42,698 bases of DNA from an uncultured Veillonellaceae bacterium (GTDB lineage Bacteria > Bacillota > Negativicutes > Selenomonadales > Selenomonadaceae), in contig ONCF01000003.1 of assembly GCA_900316275.1 (NCBI GenBank), forward strand, positions 1-42,698. Direction: 5' to 3'. Position numbers and translations under genes: made by a program. The notes below the pieces were generated by a model, which did no database searches, was not told the origin of the DNA, and saw only the letters and a list, made by a program, of their open reading frames with translations. Positions 7,350 through 15,194 of this stretch are shown here, piece after piece; position 1 is the stretch's first letter; every line of letters starts with the position of its first letter.

Positions 7350-8684
7350 ATGACGATGCCGGAATTTCAGTATAAGGCCTGCAATCGTGCGGGGCAGGTC
7401 ATGCAGGGACATTTGACAGCAGCCAATCGTCAGGCGGCGGCGCATGCGCTGCGCACGCAGGGGCTGTGGGTGACGCAGCTGGAGGAGCAGCGCGCAGCAC
7501 GGCGTTTTTGGCCCTGGCACGGCGAGGGCCAGCAGACGGCGCCCCTGCCTGTGGATAGTGGCATGGCGGGGCAACGACCAGTGCCTCGCGCTGCGCAGGT
7601 GGCGGCGGGCCATACAGGTGACGCTACGGTGTGGTGGCAGCGGCTGACACAGTCGCGCCTGTCGCGGCGCGATACAGTGCTGCTCTGCCGTCAGCTGCAG
7701 GTCATGCTCGCGGGCGGCCTGCCCCTGCACGAGGCCGTGCGTACATTGGCGCAGTCGGGTGCGGGCACCGCGCGGCAGCGCTTCCTGCAGCAGGCACTCA
7801 CGGATTTGCAGGCCGGGCGCAGTTTAGCGGACAGCTGCCGCCGCGAGCCGCAGGCCTTTCCCGCAGCCATGTGTGAACTGATCAGTGTAGGCGAACGCAG
7901 CGGCGGCTTGCAGGAGATTTTGGCGCGGCTGGCCGACTATCTGGCCGTGTCCTATGCGGCGGGGCAGAAAATGCAGTCAGCGCTGCTGTATCCCGTGTTG
8001 CTTGGTGTGTTCTCGCTGCTGGCAATTTTTCTCCTGAGTATTTTCGTGTTGCCCGCTTTTGCTGACCTGCTGACGAGTTTTCACACGGCACTGCCCTGGC
8101 CGACGGTCGTGGTGCTGACGGTCTCCCGCTGGCTGCAGGCCGAGTGGTATGTGGCGCTCGCATGGCTGACCGTGCTGGGGATTGGCGCGGCTGCATTGCT
8201 GCAGGTACCGGCAGTGCGCCTCGTGCTCGACCGCTGGCGGTTGCAGGTGCCACTACTGGGGCGACTGGAACTCTACGGACACTGGCTGCGGCTCTGTGAC
8301 ACGCTGGCCGTACTGCTGGAGAGCGGCATCCGTCTCGACCGCGCACTGCAGATGCTGCCAGCGACGACGGGTAATCGCTATCTGCAACTTTGCCTGCGGC
8401 GTGCGGCCCAACAGGTCGTAGCGGGGCAGTCCTGGCAACGTGCCCTGCAGAGTGCCTGCCCGGCGGCTATTCGCGATATGGCAGCAGCTGGTGAGGCCTC
8501 GGGACACCTGCCGGAGATGCTGCGTCACGCCGCGGATCTCTGCCGCGTCATCACGACGAGCCAGCTGCGCCGCCTCGAGGCTCTCGCTCAGCCCGTGGCC
8601 ATCCTCGTCATGGGCAGCCTCATTGGTTTTATCCTGCTCGCTGTGGCACTGCCGCTCCTCGACGCGATGACGGCTATCTCGTAA
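7350..8684 (+). CDS. pilC: PilC/GspF-type inner-membrane platform protein
   Basis: A 444-residue polytopic protein of the type II secretion F family, the inner-membrane platform on which pilus motor ATPases act. It opens with FQYKACNRAGQVMQGHLTA, the usual N-terminal cytoplasmic domain, and carries two GspF repeats (about 110-235 and 310-430), each ending in hydrophobic helices, with conserved ISVGERSGGLQEIL in the first and AAGEASGHLPEML in the second. A linker at about 45-95 is Gln/Pro/Ala-rich and longer than usual. Its start is five bases after the pilT stop, with GAGG overlapping that stop, so the two are translationally coupled. The last gene of the pair; no pilin, pilB or peptidase is nearby. 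Confidence 0.92.
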   Translation: MTMPEFQYKACNRAGQVMQGHLTAANRQAAAHALRTQGLWVTQLEEQRAARRFWPWHGEGQQTAPLPVDSGMAGQRPVPRAAQVAAGHTGDATVWWQRLTQSRLSRRDTVLLCRQLQVMLAGGLPLHEAVRTLAQSGAGTARQRFLQQALTDLQAGRSLADSCRREPQAFPAAMCELISVGERSGGLQEILARLADYLAVSYAAGQKMQSALLYPVLLGVFSLLAIFLLSIFVLPAFADLLTSFHTALPWPTVVVLTVSRWLQAEWYVALAWLTVLGIGAAALLQVPAVRLVLDRWRLQVPLLGRLELYGHWLRLCDTLAVLLESGIRLDRALQMLPATTGNRYLQLCLRRAAQQVVAGQSWQRALQSACPAAIRDMAAAGEASGHLPEMLRHAADLCRVITTSQLRRLEALAQPVAILVMGSLIGFILLAVALPLLDAMTAIS

Positions 8685-8700
8685 GTTGAACTCCCGTTTA

Positions 8701-8729
8701 TTGCCTTTACTGGTACAAAACGCTATAAT
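8701..8729 (+). promoter_or_regulatory. Promoter of the lipid-linked sugar operon
   Basis: TTGCCT at 8701-8706, 17-base spacer, TATAAT at 8724-8729. It places the transcription start near 8736, so the GtrA start must lie downstream of 8728. Confidence 0.75.
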
Positions 8730-8769
8730 GGATTTTGTTATGGTAAAGGGAATCAAGGGAGTTTTTTCT

Positions 8770-9207
8770 TTGCGGTTTTTAGATATCATGCGCGGCCAGG
8801 GGCGAGGGGCGGAGATTTTGCGCTTTCTGCTCGTGGGTGGCGGCTGTTTTGTCTTTGACTACGGCCTTATGGTGCTGCTCACGGAGGCCGTGGGGCTGTA
8901 CTATCTGTGGTCGTCCGGTTTGTCTTTTACGGCGTCCGTGGTGCTGAACTACTGGCTTTGCGTGCGTTTTGTCTTTACGGAGGTTGGGCACCAGACGCCG
9001 CGGCAAATGGCGATGTTTATTGGCTCGAGTGTGACGGGACTCTTGCTTACGCAGCTTTGCATGTACGTGCAGGTAGATGTGCTCGGCATCTGGTATACGG
9101 TGGCGAAATTTGTCGCGGCAGGTATCGTGGCTGTCTGGAATTACGTGTGGAAACGCAAGGCCGTGCGTAGCGCTGGCCGCACGGCAGGGCAGGGAGGTCG
9201 AGCATGA
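8770..9207 (+). CDS. GtrA-family membrane protein (lipid-linked sugar flippase candidate)
   Basis: A short polytopic protein of about 145 residues with four hydrophobic helices and the family's opening ILRFLLVGGGCFVFDYGLM and NYWLCVRFVF segments. GtrA proteins are thought to flip polyprenyl-phosphate-linked sugars to the periplasmic face. The TTG at 8770 is preferred because AAGGGA lies nine bases upstream; ATG at 8740 is possible but lies almost on the transcription start with no ribosome binding site, and earlier starts fall inside the -10 box. Its last codons overlap the next gene (ATGA), so it is cotranslated with the ArnT-like transferase. This fits a role in delivering the sugar donor to that enzyme. 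Confidence 0.85.
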   Translation: MRFLDIMRGQGRGAEILRFLLVGGGCFVFDYGLMVLLTEAVGLYYLWSSGLSFTASVVLNYWLCVRFVFTEVGHQTPRQMAMFIGSSVTGLLLTQLCMYVQVDVLGIWYTVAKFVAAGIVAVWNYVWKRKAVRSAGRTAGQGGRA

Positions 9208-10712
9208 GCATTAAGGCATGGTGGCAGGTTATGGAGCGCCATCCCTATCGGAGCATCGTCATTTTCTTTGCGGTGCTCTACCTGCTCGGCAATCAGCTGC
9301 TGCCTATGACGGACCCCGTAGAGGCCAACTACACGGAGACGGCGCGCGAGATGCTGGCGGCGGGAGACTGGCTCTCGCCACGCATTTACGGGCATTTCTG
9401 GTACGACAAGCCCCCTCTGTTCTATTGGGAGCTCATGGCGGCGTTCAGCGTGCTGGGCTTTACGGATTTTGCGGCGCGGCTGTTTCCCGTCGTGTTCAGT
9501 ATCGTGAGCCTCTGCCTTACGTATCGCCTCGGCAGCTATATTTACGATAGGCACACGGGCCTACTGGGCGCGTTCATCCTCGGTACGGCGGGCGGCTACT
9601 GGTATTTCTCGAAAGCCGTCATCACGGATATGACGCTGCTCGTGTTTTTCAGCCTCACGCTCATGACGTTCTATGCGGGCTGGCGCACTGGCAACAGGCG
9701 CTGGTATCTGGGTTCCTTTGCCTGCGCGGCGCTCGGCGTGCTTACGAAAGGGCCTATCGCCTTTCTGCTGCCGGGTTTTGTCTATCTCGTGTTCCTCTGT
9801 GTACGACGGCGGCCTGGCGAAATCCTGCGCATCCACTGGCCACTCGGCCTGGTGCTTTTCTGTGCTGTGGCCGGCATCTGGTACTGGCCCATGGCGCAGC
9901 TGCACGGGCAGGCGTTCCTCGATACGTTCCTCGGTACGCACAATTTCCTGCGGGCGGCCGTGCCCGAGCATCCCGAGACAAATGTCTGGTATTATTACGC
10001 GGCAGTTTCCTTGGCCGCTTTCATGCCGTGGTCGCTCCCTGCTCTGTACGCTTTGTGGCAAAAGCGGCGCAGCCTGCAGCCGCGCCAGTGGTCGGACGGT
10101 ACGATTTTTCTCGTCGTCTGGGCCGTGACGGTGACACTGTTTTACCAGTGCATGGCGACGAAATACCCGACGTACACGCTGCCCGCGTTCCTGCCTGCGG
10201 CCATTCTGCTTGCACGGCTGCTCCGGAATTATGGCCGCATCTGCCGCTGGCTGTTGGCCGGGTGGAGCGTCGCGCTCGTCGTGCTGACGTTCACCGTGGC
10301 CGTGCCGCAGGTTGAGCGGGCCTCAGAGCAGGCGGCCGCGCAGGTCGTGCAGCGCGCACTGGCCGAGGAGCCACAGCTGCCCGTTTACTATTTTGGCGAC
10401 TACAAATCCTCGCTCGTCTATTATCTGCAGGCGCGCGAGGTCTACAGTCTGAAACCACGCGCGCGCATCGCCGAGATGCTGCCGGTACCGGGCGAGAGCA
10501 GCTGGCGCGACCGCAATGTCATGCCGTTCGCGGCCGTGGAGGAGCTGCCAACGGATACGCCGCTCGTTATCGTAGCGGCGCGGCGGCCCTCACGGCACAG
10601 TCCCGAGCGGCTGATGGACTGCCTGCCCGCCCAGGCGCAGCTGACGGTGCTGGGCGAGACGCCACAGAGTATTGTATATCGTGTGGTTATACCCCAGGAA
10701 CGCACGGATTAA
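9204..10712 (+). CDS. ArnT-like (GT83/PMT-type) polyprenyl-phosphate-sugar:lipid A glycosyltransferase
   Basis: A 502-residue multi-spanning glycosyltransferase of the ArnT/dolichyl-phosphate-mannose transferase superfamily. The key first periplasmic loop is intact: MTDPVEANYTETAREMLAAG then FWYDKPPLFYWE, including the conserved acidic residue after the first helix and the DKPPL motif. About 11-12 hydrophobic helices follow, then a soluble periplasmic tail of about 130 residues ending in QSIVYRVVIPQ. Family members move a sugar from undecaprenyl phosphate to lipid A phosphate in the periplasm. The gene overlaps gtrA by four bases and precedes a GT2 synthase and an amino-sugar deacetylase, which together suggest the donor is an undecaprenyl-phosphate hexosamine. 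The identity of the sugar is inferred. Confidence 0.88.
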   Translation: MSIKAWWQVMERHPYRSIVIFFAVLYLLGNQLLPMTDPVEANYTETAREMLAAGDWLSPRIYGHFWYDKPPLFYWELMAAFSVLGFTDFAARLFPVVFSIVSLCLTYRLGSYIYDRHTGLLGAFILGTAGGYWYFSKAVITDMTLLVFFSLTLMTFYAGWRTGNRRWYLGSFACAALGVLTKGPIAFLLPGFVYLVFLCVRRRPGEILRIHWPLGLVLFCAVAGIWYWPMAQLHGQAFLDTFLGTHNFLRAAVPEHPETNVWYYYAAVSLAAFMPWSLPALYALWQKRRSLQPRQWSDGTIFLVVWAVTVTLFYQCMATKYPTYTLPAFLPAAILLARLLRNYGRICRWLLAGWSVALVVLTFTVAVPQVERASEQAAAQVVQRALAEEPQLPVYYFGDYKSSLVYYLQAREVYSLKPRARIAEMLPVPGESSWRDRNVMPFAAVEELPTDTPLVIVAARRPSRHSPERLMDCLPAQAQLTVLGETPQSIVYRVVIPQERTD

Positions 10713-10778
10713 AGCGGCGGCTCAGTTTGCTCCAGCCATTAGTCAGCGCTTCTCCAGATAAGGGAGTACTAAAAGATT

Positions 10779-11843
10779 ATGAAAGCCATTTCCCTCGTTG
10801 TGCCTGTGTATAATGAGCAGGACAACATTATGCATTTCTATACGTCCGTGCAGCAGGTCATGGAGACCCTGGCGGGGCGCTATACCTGGGAGCTCATTTT
10901 TGTCGATGATGGCTCCAGTGATGCGAGCCGTGCGCTGCTGCAGACGCTGGCGGACCGGGACCGGCACGTACAGCCGGTGCTGCTCGCACGCAACTACGGG
11001 CATCAGCTCGCGCTGACCTGCGGTCTCGACCGCGCGTTTGGCGACGTCGTAATCACGCTGGATGGCGACATGCAGCATCCGCCGACGATGATTCCTGAGC
11101 TCCTCAGCTACTACGAGCAGGGCTATGACGTCGTGCAGACCATCCGCGAGACGACGCAGGGCGTGTCGCTCGTGAAAAAGGTGACGTCGGCCTTTTACTA
11201 CCGGGCGCTCAATGCCATCTCCGACGTGGAGGTGCGGCCGGGCGGTTCGGATTTCCGTCTGCTCAGCCGTCCGGCCGCCGACGCATTGCGCCGGTTCCGT
11301 GAGCACGACCGCTTCATCCGTGGCATGGTCACGCAGCTGGGCTTCCGGCAGGTCACGGTGCCCTTTGTGGCACCCGCGCGCTATGCGGGACGCTCGAAGT
11401 TTTCCCCGCGCAAGATGTTGCGCCTGGCACTGGCGGGCGTGTTCAGCTGCTCGACCGTGCCGCTGCGTATCGGTCTTTACCTGGGCTTTATCTGCGCTTT
11501 TATCAGCCTGTTCATTTTTGCTGATGTGCTCTATGCGAAATATTTCACCCAGGATGCTGCCCCGGGCTGGGCTACGAGCGTGAGTATCATGCTGTTTTTC
11601 GGCGGCATGCAGCTCATCGTGCTCGGCTGTATCGGTGAGTACATCGCGCGCATCTATCAGGAGGTCAAGGGGCGGCCACTGTATCTCGTGGCTGAGGATA
11701 TGCCGCGCCTGCGCCACCACGAGGCCGGCTCGCGGGTGACGGCCTCGGCGACGGAGGCGGATGTCTGGTCATTGCAAGGCACGCAGTTGTCCTACGACCC
11801 GGGGCAGGCGGACCAGGATGCGGAGAGGGTGGTGCTGCCGTGA
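10779..11843 (+). CDS. GT2 polyprenyl-phosphate glycosyltransferase (ArnC/GtrB/FlmF2-like)
   Basis: A 354-residue enzyme with a GT-A catalytic domain (about residues 1-230), two C-terminal transmembrane helices (about 232-265 and 270-300) and a cytoplasmic tail. Visible motifs are VVPVYNEQDN, VDDGSSDASRALL, the metal-binding LDGDMQHPP, the RPGGSDFRLLSR acceptor segment and FSPRKMLRLA before the first helix. Such enzymes put a nucleotide-activated sugar on undecaprenyl phosphate at the cytoplasmic face. The gap to the ArnT-like gene is 66 bases with AGGGAG just before the ATG, and its stop overlaps the deacetylase start (GTGA). With those neighbours the likely product is undecaprenyl-phosphate N-acetylhexosamine; the Arg/Gln-rich tail after residue 310 is not conserved in the family. 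Confidence 0.9.
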   Translation: MKAISLVVPVYNEQDNIMHFYTSVQQVMETLAGRYTWELIFVDDGSSDASRALLQTLADRDRHVQPVLLARNYGHQLALTCGLDRAFGDVVITLDGDMQHPPTMIPELLSYYEQGYDVVQTIRETTQGVSLVKKVTSAFYYRALNAISDVEVRPGGSDFRLLSRPAADALRRFREHDRFIRGMVTQLGFRQVTVPFVAPARYAGRSKFSPRKMLRLALAGVFSCSTVPLRIGLYLGFICAFISLFIFADVLYAKYFTQDAAPGWATSVSIMLFFGGMQLIVLGCIGEYIARIYQEVKGRPLYLVAEDMPRLRHHEAGSRVTASATEADVWSLQGTQLSYDPGQADQDAERVVLP

Positions 11844-12697
11844 AACGCGTCATCTTTAATGCCGACGATTTCGGCCTGCATCCGGCCGTCAATGCGGGCA
11901 TCATTCGCGCGCACGCGCAGGGCGTGCTCACGAGTACGTCGGTTATGGCCGTGGGTGGGGCACTCAAGCCAGCGGTCAAGCTGTTGCAGGCGCACCAGCA
12001 GCTCGACACGAGCGTGCATATTTGCCTCGTGGCCGAGCGTCCCGTGCTGCCCGCGGCAGAAATCCCGTCCCTCGTCACGCCGGCGGGGCGTTTCTGGCCC
12101 GATTATGGCGCCTTTTTGCAGCGCTATGTCTGCGGCAAAATCCGTCTCGCTGAGGTGCGGGCGGAGTGTGAGGCACAGATAGGGCGCTTGGAGCAGCTTG
12201 GCGTAAAGGTCTCGCATCTCGACAGCCACCAGCACCTGCATGTGCTGCCGGGTATCGTCGATATCTGCCTCGACCTCATGCAGGCACACGGTATCACGCG
12301 CCTGCGCATCCCGGCCGAGCCGTACGGCTTTACGGGCGGCTGGGCGCAGGCCGGCTGGCCACGGCGTATCGCCCGTGACGGTTTGACGTTCTGGGCAGAG
12401 CGGGCACGGCACCGGGCCGTTAAACGTGGCTTCGTGACGACGGACAGCTTTTACGGTATGCTCATGGGCGGGCATACGGACGAGGCGAATCTGTTGCGTA
12501 TCCTGGCGGCGATTGCTCAGGCACCGGGGGAGACGTTTGAAATCATGCAGCACCCCGGTGACACGACCTCAGAACTCGCTCAGCAGTATCAGTGGGGGTA
12601 CCACTGGTCCGAGGAGCGCGACGCCTTGCTTTCGCCGCGTGTACGCGAGTTTATGCAGGAGCATGACCTACAGGCCATTTCCTTCCGCGATTTGTAA
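11840..12697 (+). CDS. ChbG/HpnK (YdjC)-family carbohydrate deacetylase, NaxD-like
   Basis: A 285-residue metal-dependent deacetylase with the family start VIFNADDFGLHPAVNAGI (two catalytic/metal Asp), the SVHICLV motif (metal His) near residue 60 and SHLDSHQHLHVLPG near 125-138 with further metal ligands. The C-terminal EIMQHPG and the substrate-loop residues are also typical. GTG start overlapping the upstream stop by four bases indicates tight coupling. Family members include NaxD, which in Francisella removes the acetyl group from undecaprenyl-phosphate N-acetylgalactosamine so that the amine can be placed on lipid A, and LgmC of Bordetella. The neighbouring GT2, ArnT-like and GtrA genes match that pathway closely; chitooligosaccharide deacetylation is the less likely alternative. 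Confidence 0.88.
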   Translation: MKRVIFNADDFGLHPAVNAGIIRAHAQGVLTSTSVMAVGGALKPAVKLLQAHQQLDTSVHICLVAERPVLPAAEIPSLVTPAGRFWPDYGAFLQRYVCGKIRLAEVRAECEAQIGRLEQLGVKVSHLDSHQHLHVLPGIVDICLDLMQAHGITRLRIPAEPYGFTGGWAQAGWPRRIARDGLTFWAERARHRAVKRGFVTTDSFYGMLMGGHTDEANLLRILAAIAQAPGETFEIMQHPGDTTSELAQQYQWGYHWSEERDALLSPRVREFMQEHDLQAISFRDL

Positions 12698-12770
12698 ATA
12701 TAGTAAGCGTTGTCAACCGCTTAACAAAAATTTAACTACCCTTTATATGTGAAAAAGAAACATTTGTTAC

Positions 12771-12807
12771 ATTAAGGCTGGGAAAACAATCCCAGCCTTA
12801 ATCTTTT
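12771..12807 (+). terminator. Terminator of the lipid-sugar operon
   Basis: ATTAAGGCTGGGA pairs perfectly with TCCCAGCCTTAAT (13 bp) followed by CTTTTG. It ends the GtrA to deacetylase operon; because it sits just before the next gene's ribosome binding site it could also act as an attenuator for that gene. Confidence 0.82.
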
Positions 12808-12825
12808 GTCAAGGAGGTGAGTGAG

Positions 12826-13248
12826 ATGAGCAGTCTCGATAGAATCAGCGCCATTGCGGGCATCAGCGCCGTGAGTCCCTATGCGGATCCGTACCGTACA
12901 GCCAGCAATGCCACTGCGGCGAGTGTCGCCAGCGTGAGTCCGGCGGACTCGTTCAGCAGCGTGCTCGACAGTGTATCGGCGCAGGGCGTGAGTGCGGCGG
13001 ATGCCAGCAGCACAGCGAGTGACAGCAGTACCAGCAGCAACGACGACCAGACGGTCACTATTACGCAGGTGCTGGCCGACGGTTCGCTCCTGATCAAGGA
13101 GATGCGGGGGAACGAAGTCGTCTCGGTGCAGAAAATCACGCTGGCGCAGATGGGGCAGCAGAGCAGCGGGGATGCCGCGATGCGTGCCTACACCATGGCC
13201 GGCTACGCCGGTGCGAGTGCCGGATTGCTGTTCAGCACCTCGGTCTGA
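12826..13248 (+). CDS. Hypothetical Ser/Ala-rich protein
   Basis: A 140-residue protein I do not recognise. The first 75 residues are very rich in Ser, Ala and Asp with repeated S-x-S/SAS spacing, probably disordered. A short ordered-looking core follows (about residues 76-110) with alternating strands VTITQVLADGSLLIKEM and GNEVVSVQKITLAQM, then an Ala/Gly-rich tail AMRAYTMAGYAGASAGLLF. No signal peptide or clear membrane span. The start is set by AAGGAGGTG eight bases before ATG 12826, a near-ideal site, so it is very likely translated. It stands alone between two terminators. Codon use matches the GC-rich neighbours. Function unknown; the low-complexity head recalls surface or phasin-like appendage proteins, but there is no firm link. 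Confidence 0.75.
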   Translation: MSSLDRISAIAGISAVSPYADPYRTASNATAASVASVSPADSFSSVLDSVSAQGVSAADASSTASDSSTSSNDDQTVTITQVLADGSLLIKEMRGNEVVSVQKITLAQMGQQSSGDAAMRAYTMAGYAGASAGLLFSTSV

Positions 13249-13326
13249 GTCCTGATGGAACGCTGATAGTGCATAGGAAGAAAATAGGAGAAAGGAATCC
13301 CACAAAAATGCATACGGACAGCCAGG

Positions 13327-13369
13327 GGCCTGTGGTGTAGCTCATGGGAGAGCTTACCACAGGCCTTTT
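13327..13369 (+). terminator. Terminator of the Ser/Ala-rich gene
   Basis: GGCCTGTGGT pairs with ACCACAGGCC (10 bp) around an inner AGCTC/GAGCT helix, then TTTT. The inner part resembles a tRNA D arm by chance. Confidence 0.8.
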
Positions 13370-13404
13370 AGTGTGCATGGGTTCTGTTGTGGCAGTTTTC
13401 TTTT

Positions 13405-14238
13405 TTATACGGTCGCCAGGTGCAGTTCGGGGACGCGGTCGATGAGGCCGTTGGCGGCGGCGCGGGTGTAGAAGGTGCGCAGGCCCTGAAGGTACTCGGG
13501 TGTGAGTGACCAGTGGATGACGGGGCCGAGGTACTCGTCGAGCTGGGCGTAGGTGAAGGGCTTCTCACCCAGCACGCTCTTGATGGCGCTATCCTTGTGC
13601 GTGAGGCCGTCGCGCAGGCCGCCGCTGATGCACTGCCAGACGCGGCGCAGCTGCTCGGGATGATTTTTAGCAAAGTTGCGGTGTGCGACCCAGAGCGCAT
13701 AGACCATGCGCTCGCCCGTGAGCTCGTGCCAGAGCTGCCCGAGGTCGTAGTAGTAGAGGCCCTCCGTGCGGTGATGGTAGAGCCAGAGCGCATCATCGCC
13801 GATAAAGAGTGAGCCGGTCGCTTTTTCCGGGATGGGGTTCTGCGGTGTGAGGCTGCGTACCTGATAGTCGGGTGCCGCTCCGTAGCCGTCGTGCAGGATG
13901 ATTTTCAGCAGGCAGTGCGACGTGGCCGATTTCGCCGTGAGCAGGATTTTGTCCTGCTTGATGGCGTCGATGGGGCGGCGCGAGACGAGCAGGATGCTCT
14001 GCACGGGGCCGTTCGTTGAGACGCAGATGTCGGGCAGGATGACGAGCTCGTCGCTGTGGCGCGCGTAGAGGATGGAGGAGACGTTGCTCACATCGAGGTC
14101 ACCGCGGCAGATGGCGGCGTTCAGCTCGGCCGGTACGCCGCGCTGCAGCGTACAGCCCTCGGCGGCGCCGTGCGTATAGCTCCAGGCCAGCGGCAGCACG
14201 TTGAGAAAGTTGATGTGTCCGATGCGCGGACAGTACAT
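13405..14238 (-). CDS. mqnA: Chorismate dehydratase, futalosine menaquinone pathway
   Basis: A 277-residue protein of the MqnA/periplasmic-binding-protein fold that dehydrates chorismate to 3-enolpyruvylbenzoate, the first committed step of the futalosine route to menaquinone. Recognisable segments are RIGHINFLNVLPLAWSY at the start, the PAELNAAICRGDLDVSNVSS substrate loop, and the ESxxL-like FIGDDALW segment about two thirds along. The ATG at 14238 has GGAAGG eight bases upstream; the longer frame to 14283 is not needed. No other mqn gene is in the window. A -10-like TATAAT on the minus strand at 14345-14340 could start transcription. It implies a menaquinone-dependent anaerobic respiratory chain, as in other Negativicutes; function is inferred from family. 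Confidence 0.88.
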   Translation of the reverse strand: MYCPRIGHINFLNVLPLAWSYTHGAAEGCTLQRGVPAELNAAICRGDLDVSNVSSILYARHSDELVILPDICVSTNGPVQSILLVSRRPIDAIKQDKILLTAKSATSHCLLKIILHDGYGAAPDYQVRSLTPQNPIPEKATGSLFIGDDALWLYHHRTEGLYYYDLGQLWHELTGERMVYALWVAHRNFAKNHPEQLRRVWQCISGGLRDGLTHKDSAIKSVLGEKPFTYAQLDEYLGPVIHWSLTPEYLQGLRTFYTRAAANGLIDRVPELHLATV

Positions 14239-14339
14239 AGGGATACTTCCTTTCCGTAAAGCGGCGCCACGGGAGACAGTCAAGGCCTGAGCAGGCGGGC
14301 TGAGCCATGGGGGACCGCTTTTTCATTACTCATGTGTCT

Positions 14340-14368
14340 ATTATACATGAGCGGCGTGGCTTTGTGTA
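14340..14368 (-). promoter_or_regulatory. Possible mqnA promoter
   Basis: TATAAT on the minus strand at 14345-14340 with only a weak -35 (TACACA, 17-base spacer). It would give a leader of about 95 bases. The rest of the 264-base gap 14239-14502 shows nothing else I can name. Confidence 0.35.
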
Positions 14369-14502
14369 GAGGTTTGGCCTGGGCAGACAGATAAAGAAAA
14401 TTTTGTGCTTGCAGGCAGGAAAAGCCGGTCGGCGTGGCGAAATGTATCTATCAGAAAAGATAACAAAAATCTTGCGCGGATAGACGAAGGGGGACGTCAT
14501 AG

Positions 14503-15024
14503 ATGGAATATGGCATTACACAAAGCTACGTAGATTTCGTAGGCAACCGCACGCTGGCACCGGCGGCGGAGCAGGAGCTGGCCTATTGCTGGGATATCCA
14601 CTACAAGCGGGCCAAGCTGCATAACATCATCATCGCGGTGAATACGAGCAACCGTTTCAGCTTTATGGTCTATGGCCTGACGAAAAAGCAGCTGTGGGAT
14701 GTGGATGACGTGATGTATCGCGCCATTGCGCGGATGATGCGGCTGACGGGCTACACGGACGCACAGGTCGAGCATTATTTTGATCTAGCTGGCCGCGCGG
14801 CCATCACGACGACGCACGGCGAGCAGGCCGTGCAGCAGCTGCGGGAGGTAGTGGACTACGAGGCACATACGAGCCTGCCGTTCGAGGCCAGCGCGAAACT
14901 CCAGCTCGGCATCTCGGCCCGCCTGAACCAGGTGGCAGGACCAGCCTGCGGCTTCCCGGAGCAGGCGCAGGTACAGCCATTGGAGGCCTTCAAGGCGGAC
15001 ATGCAGCGCCTCGGTGTACTCTGA
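14503..15024 (+). CDS. Hypothetical protein, DUF6933-like
   Basis: A 173-residue soluble protein. The middle part, HNIIIAVNTSNRFSFMVYGL followed by TKKQLWDVDDVMYRAI, resembles the DUF6933-type domain in which a host-encoded helix-strand unit reads as NxxTRYxxxxxG; I am only moderately sure of that family. A conserved-looking WDIHYKRAK precedes it and a Leu-rich helix LREVVDYEAHTSLPFEASAK follows. GGGGGAC sits about ten bases before the ATG. There is no signal peptide. It is a single-gene unit closed by a bidirectional terminator. Such domains also occur in plasmid and phage settings, but no mobile genes are seen here. Function unknown. Confidence 0.75.
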   Translation: MEYGITQSYVDFVGNRTLAPAAEQELAYCWDIHYKRAKLHNIIIAVNTSNRFSFMVYGLTKKQLWDVDDVMYRAIARMMRLTGYTDAQVEHYFDLAGRAAITTTHGEQAVQQLREVVDYEAHTSLPFEASAKLQLGISARLNQVAGPACGFPEQAQVQPLEAFKADMQRLGVL

Positions 15025-15108
15025 GCAGAGGCAAGCTGGTTCACAGTTTAAGGAAAGGCTGATGCAACGGCGTACACTGGTGCGGTTACATCATTAGATT
15101 AAACCAAA

Positions 15109-15157
15109 AGCCCTGTGGGCAACACGCGATGGGCGTGCTGTTCATAGGGCTCTTTTT
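15109..15157. terminator. Bidirectional terminator between convergent genes
   Basis: AGCCCT pairs with AGGGCT around an inner imperfect GGGCAACACGC/GCGTGCTGTTC helix. T runs lie on both sides (CTTTTT on plus, GCTTTTGG on minus), so it can end both the DUF6933-like gene and the diguanylate cyclase gene. Confidence 0.8.
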
Positions 15158-15194
15158 ATCGTTTGGCGTTATCGGGTGCGGGTGGCATTGCTGC

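Noticed and set aside
13327-13369. tRNA-like D-arm (GTAGCTCATGGGAGAGCT) after the Ser/Ala-rich gene
   Set aside because: The flanking bases pair as one terminator hairpin, there is no anticodon or T arm, and TTTT follows directly.
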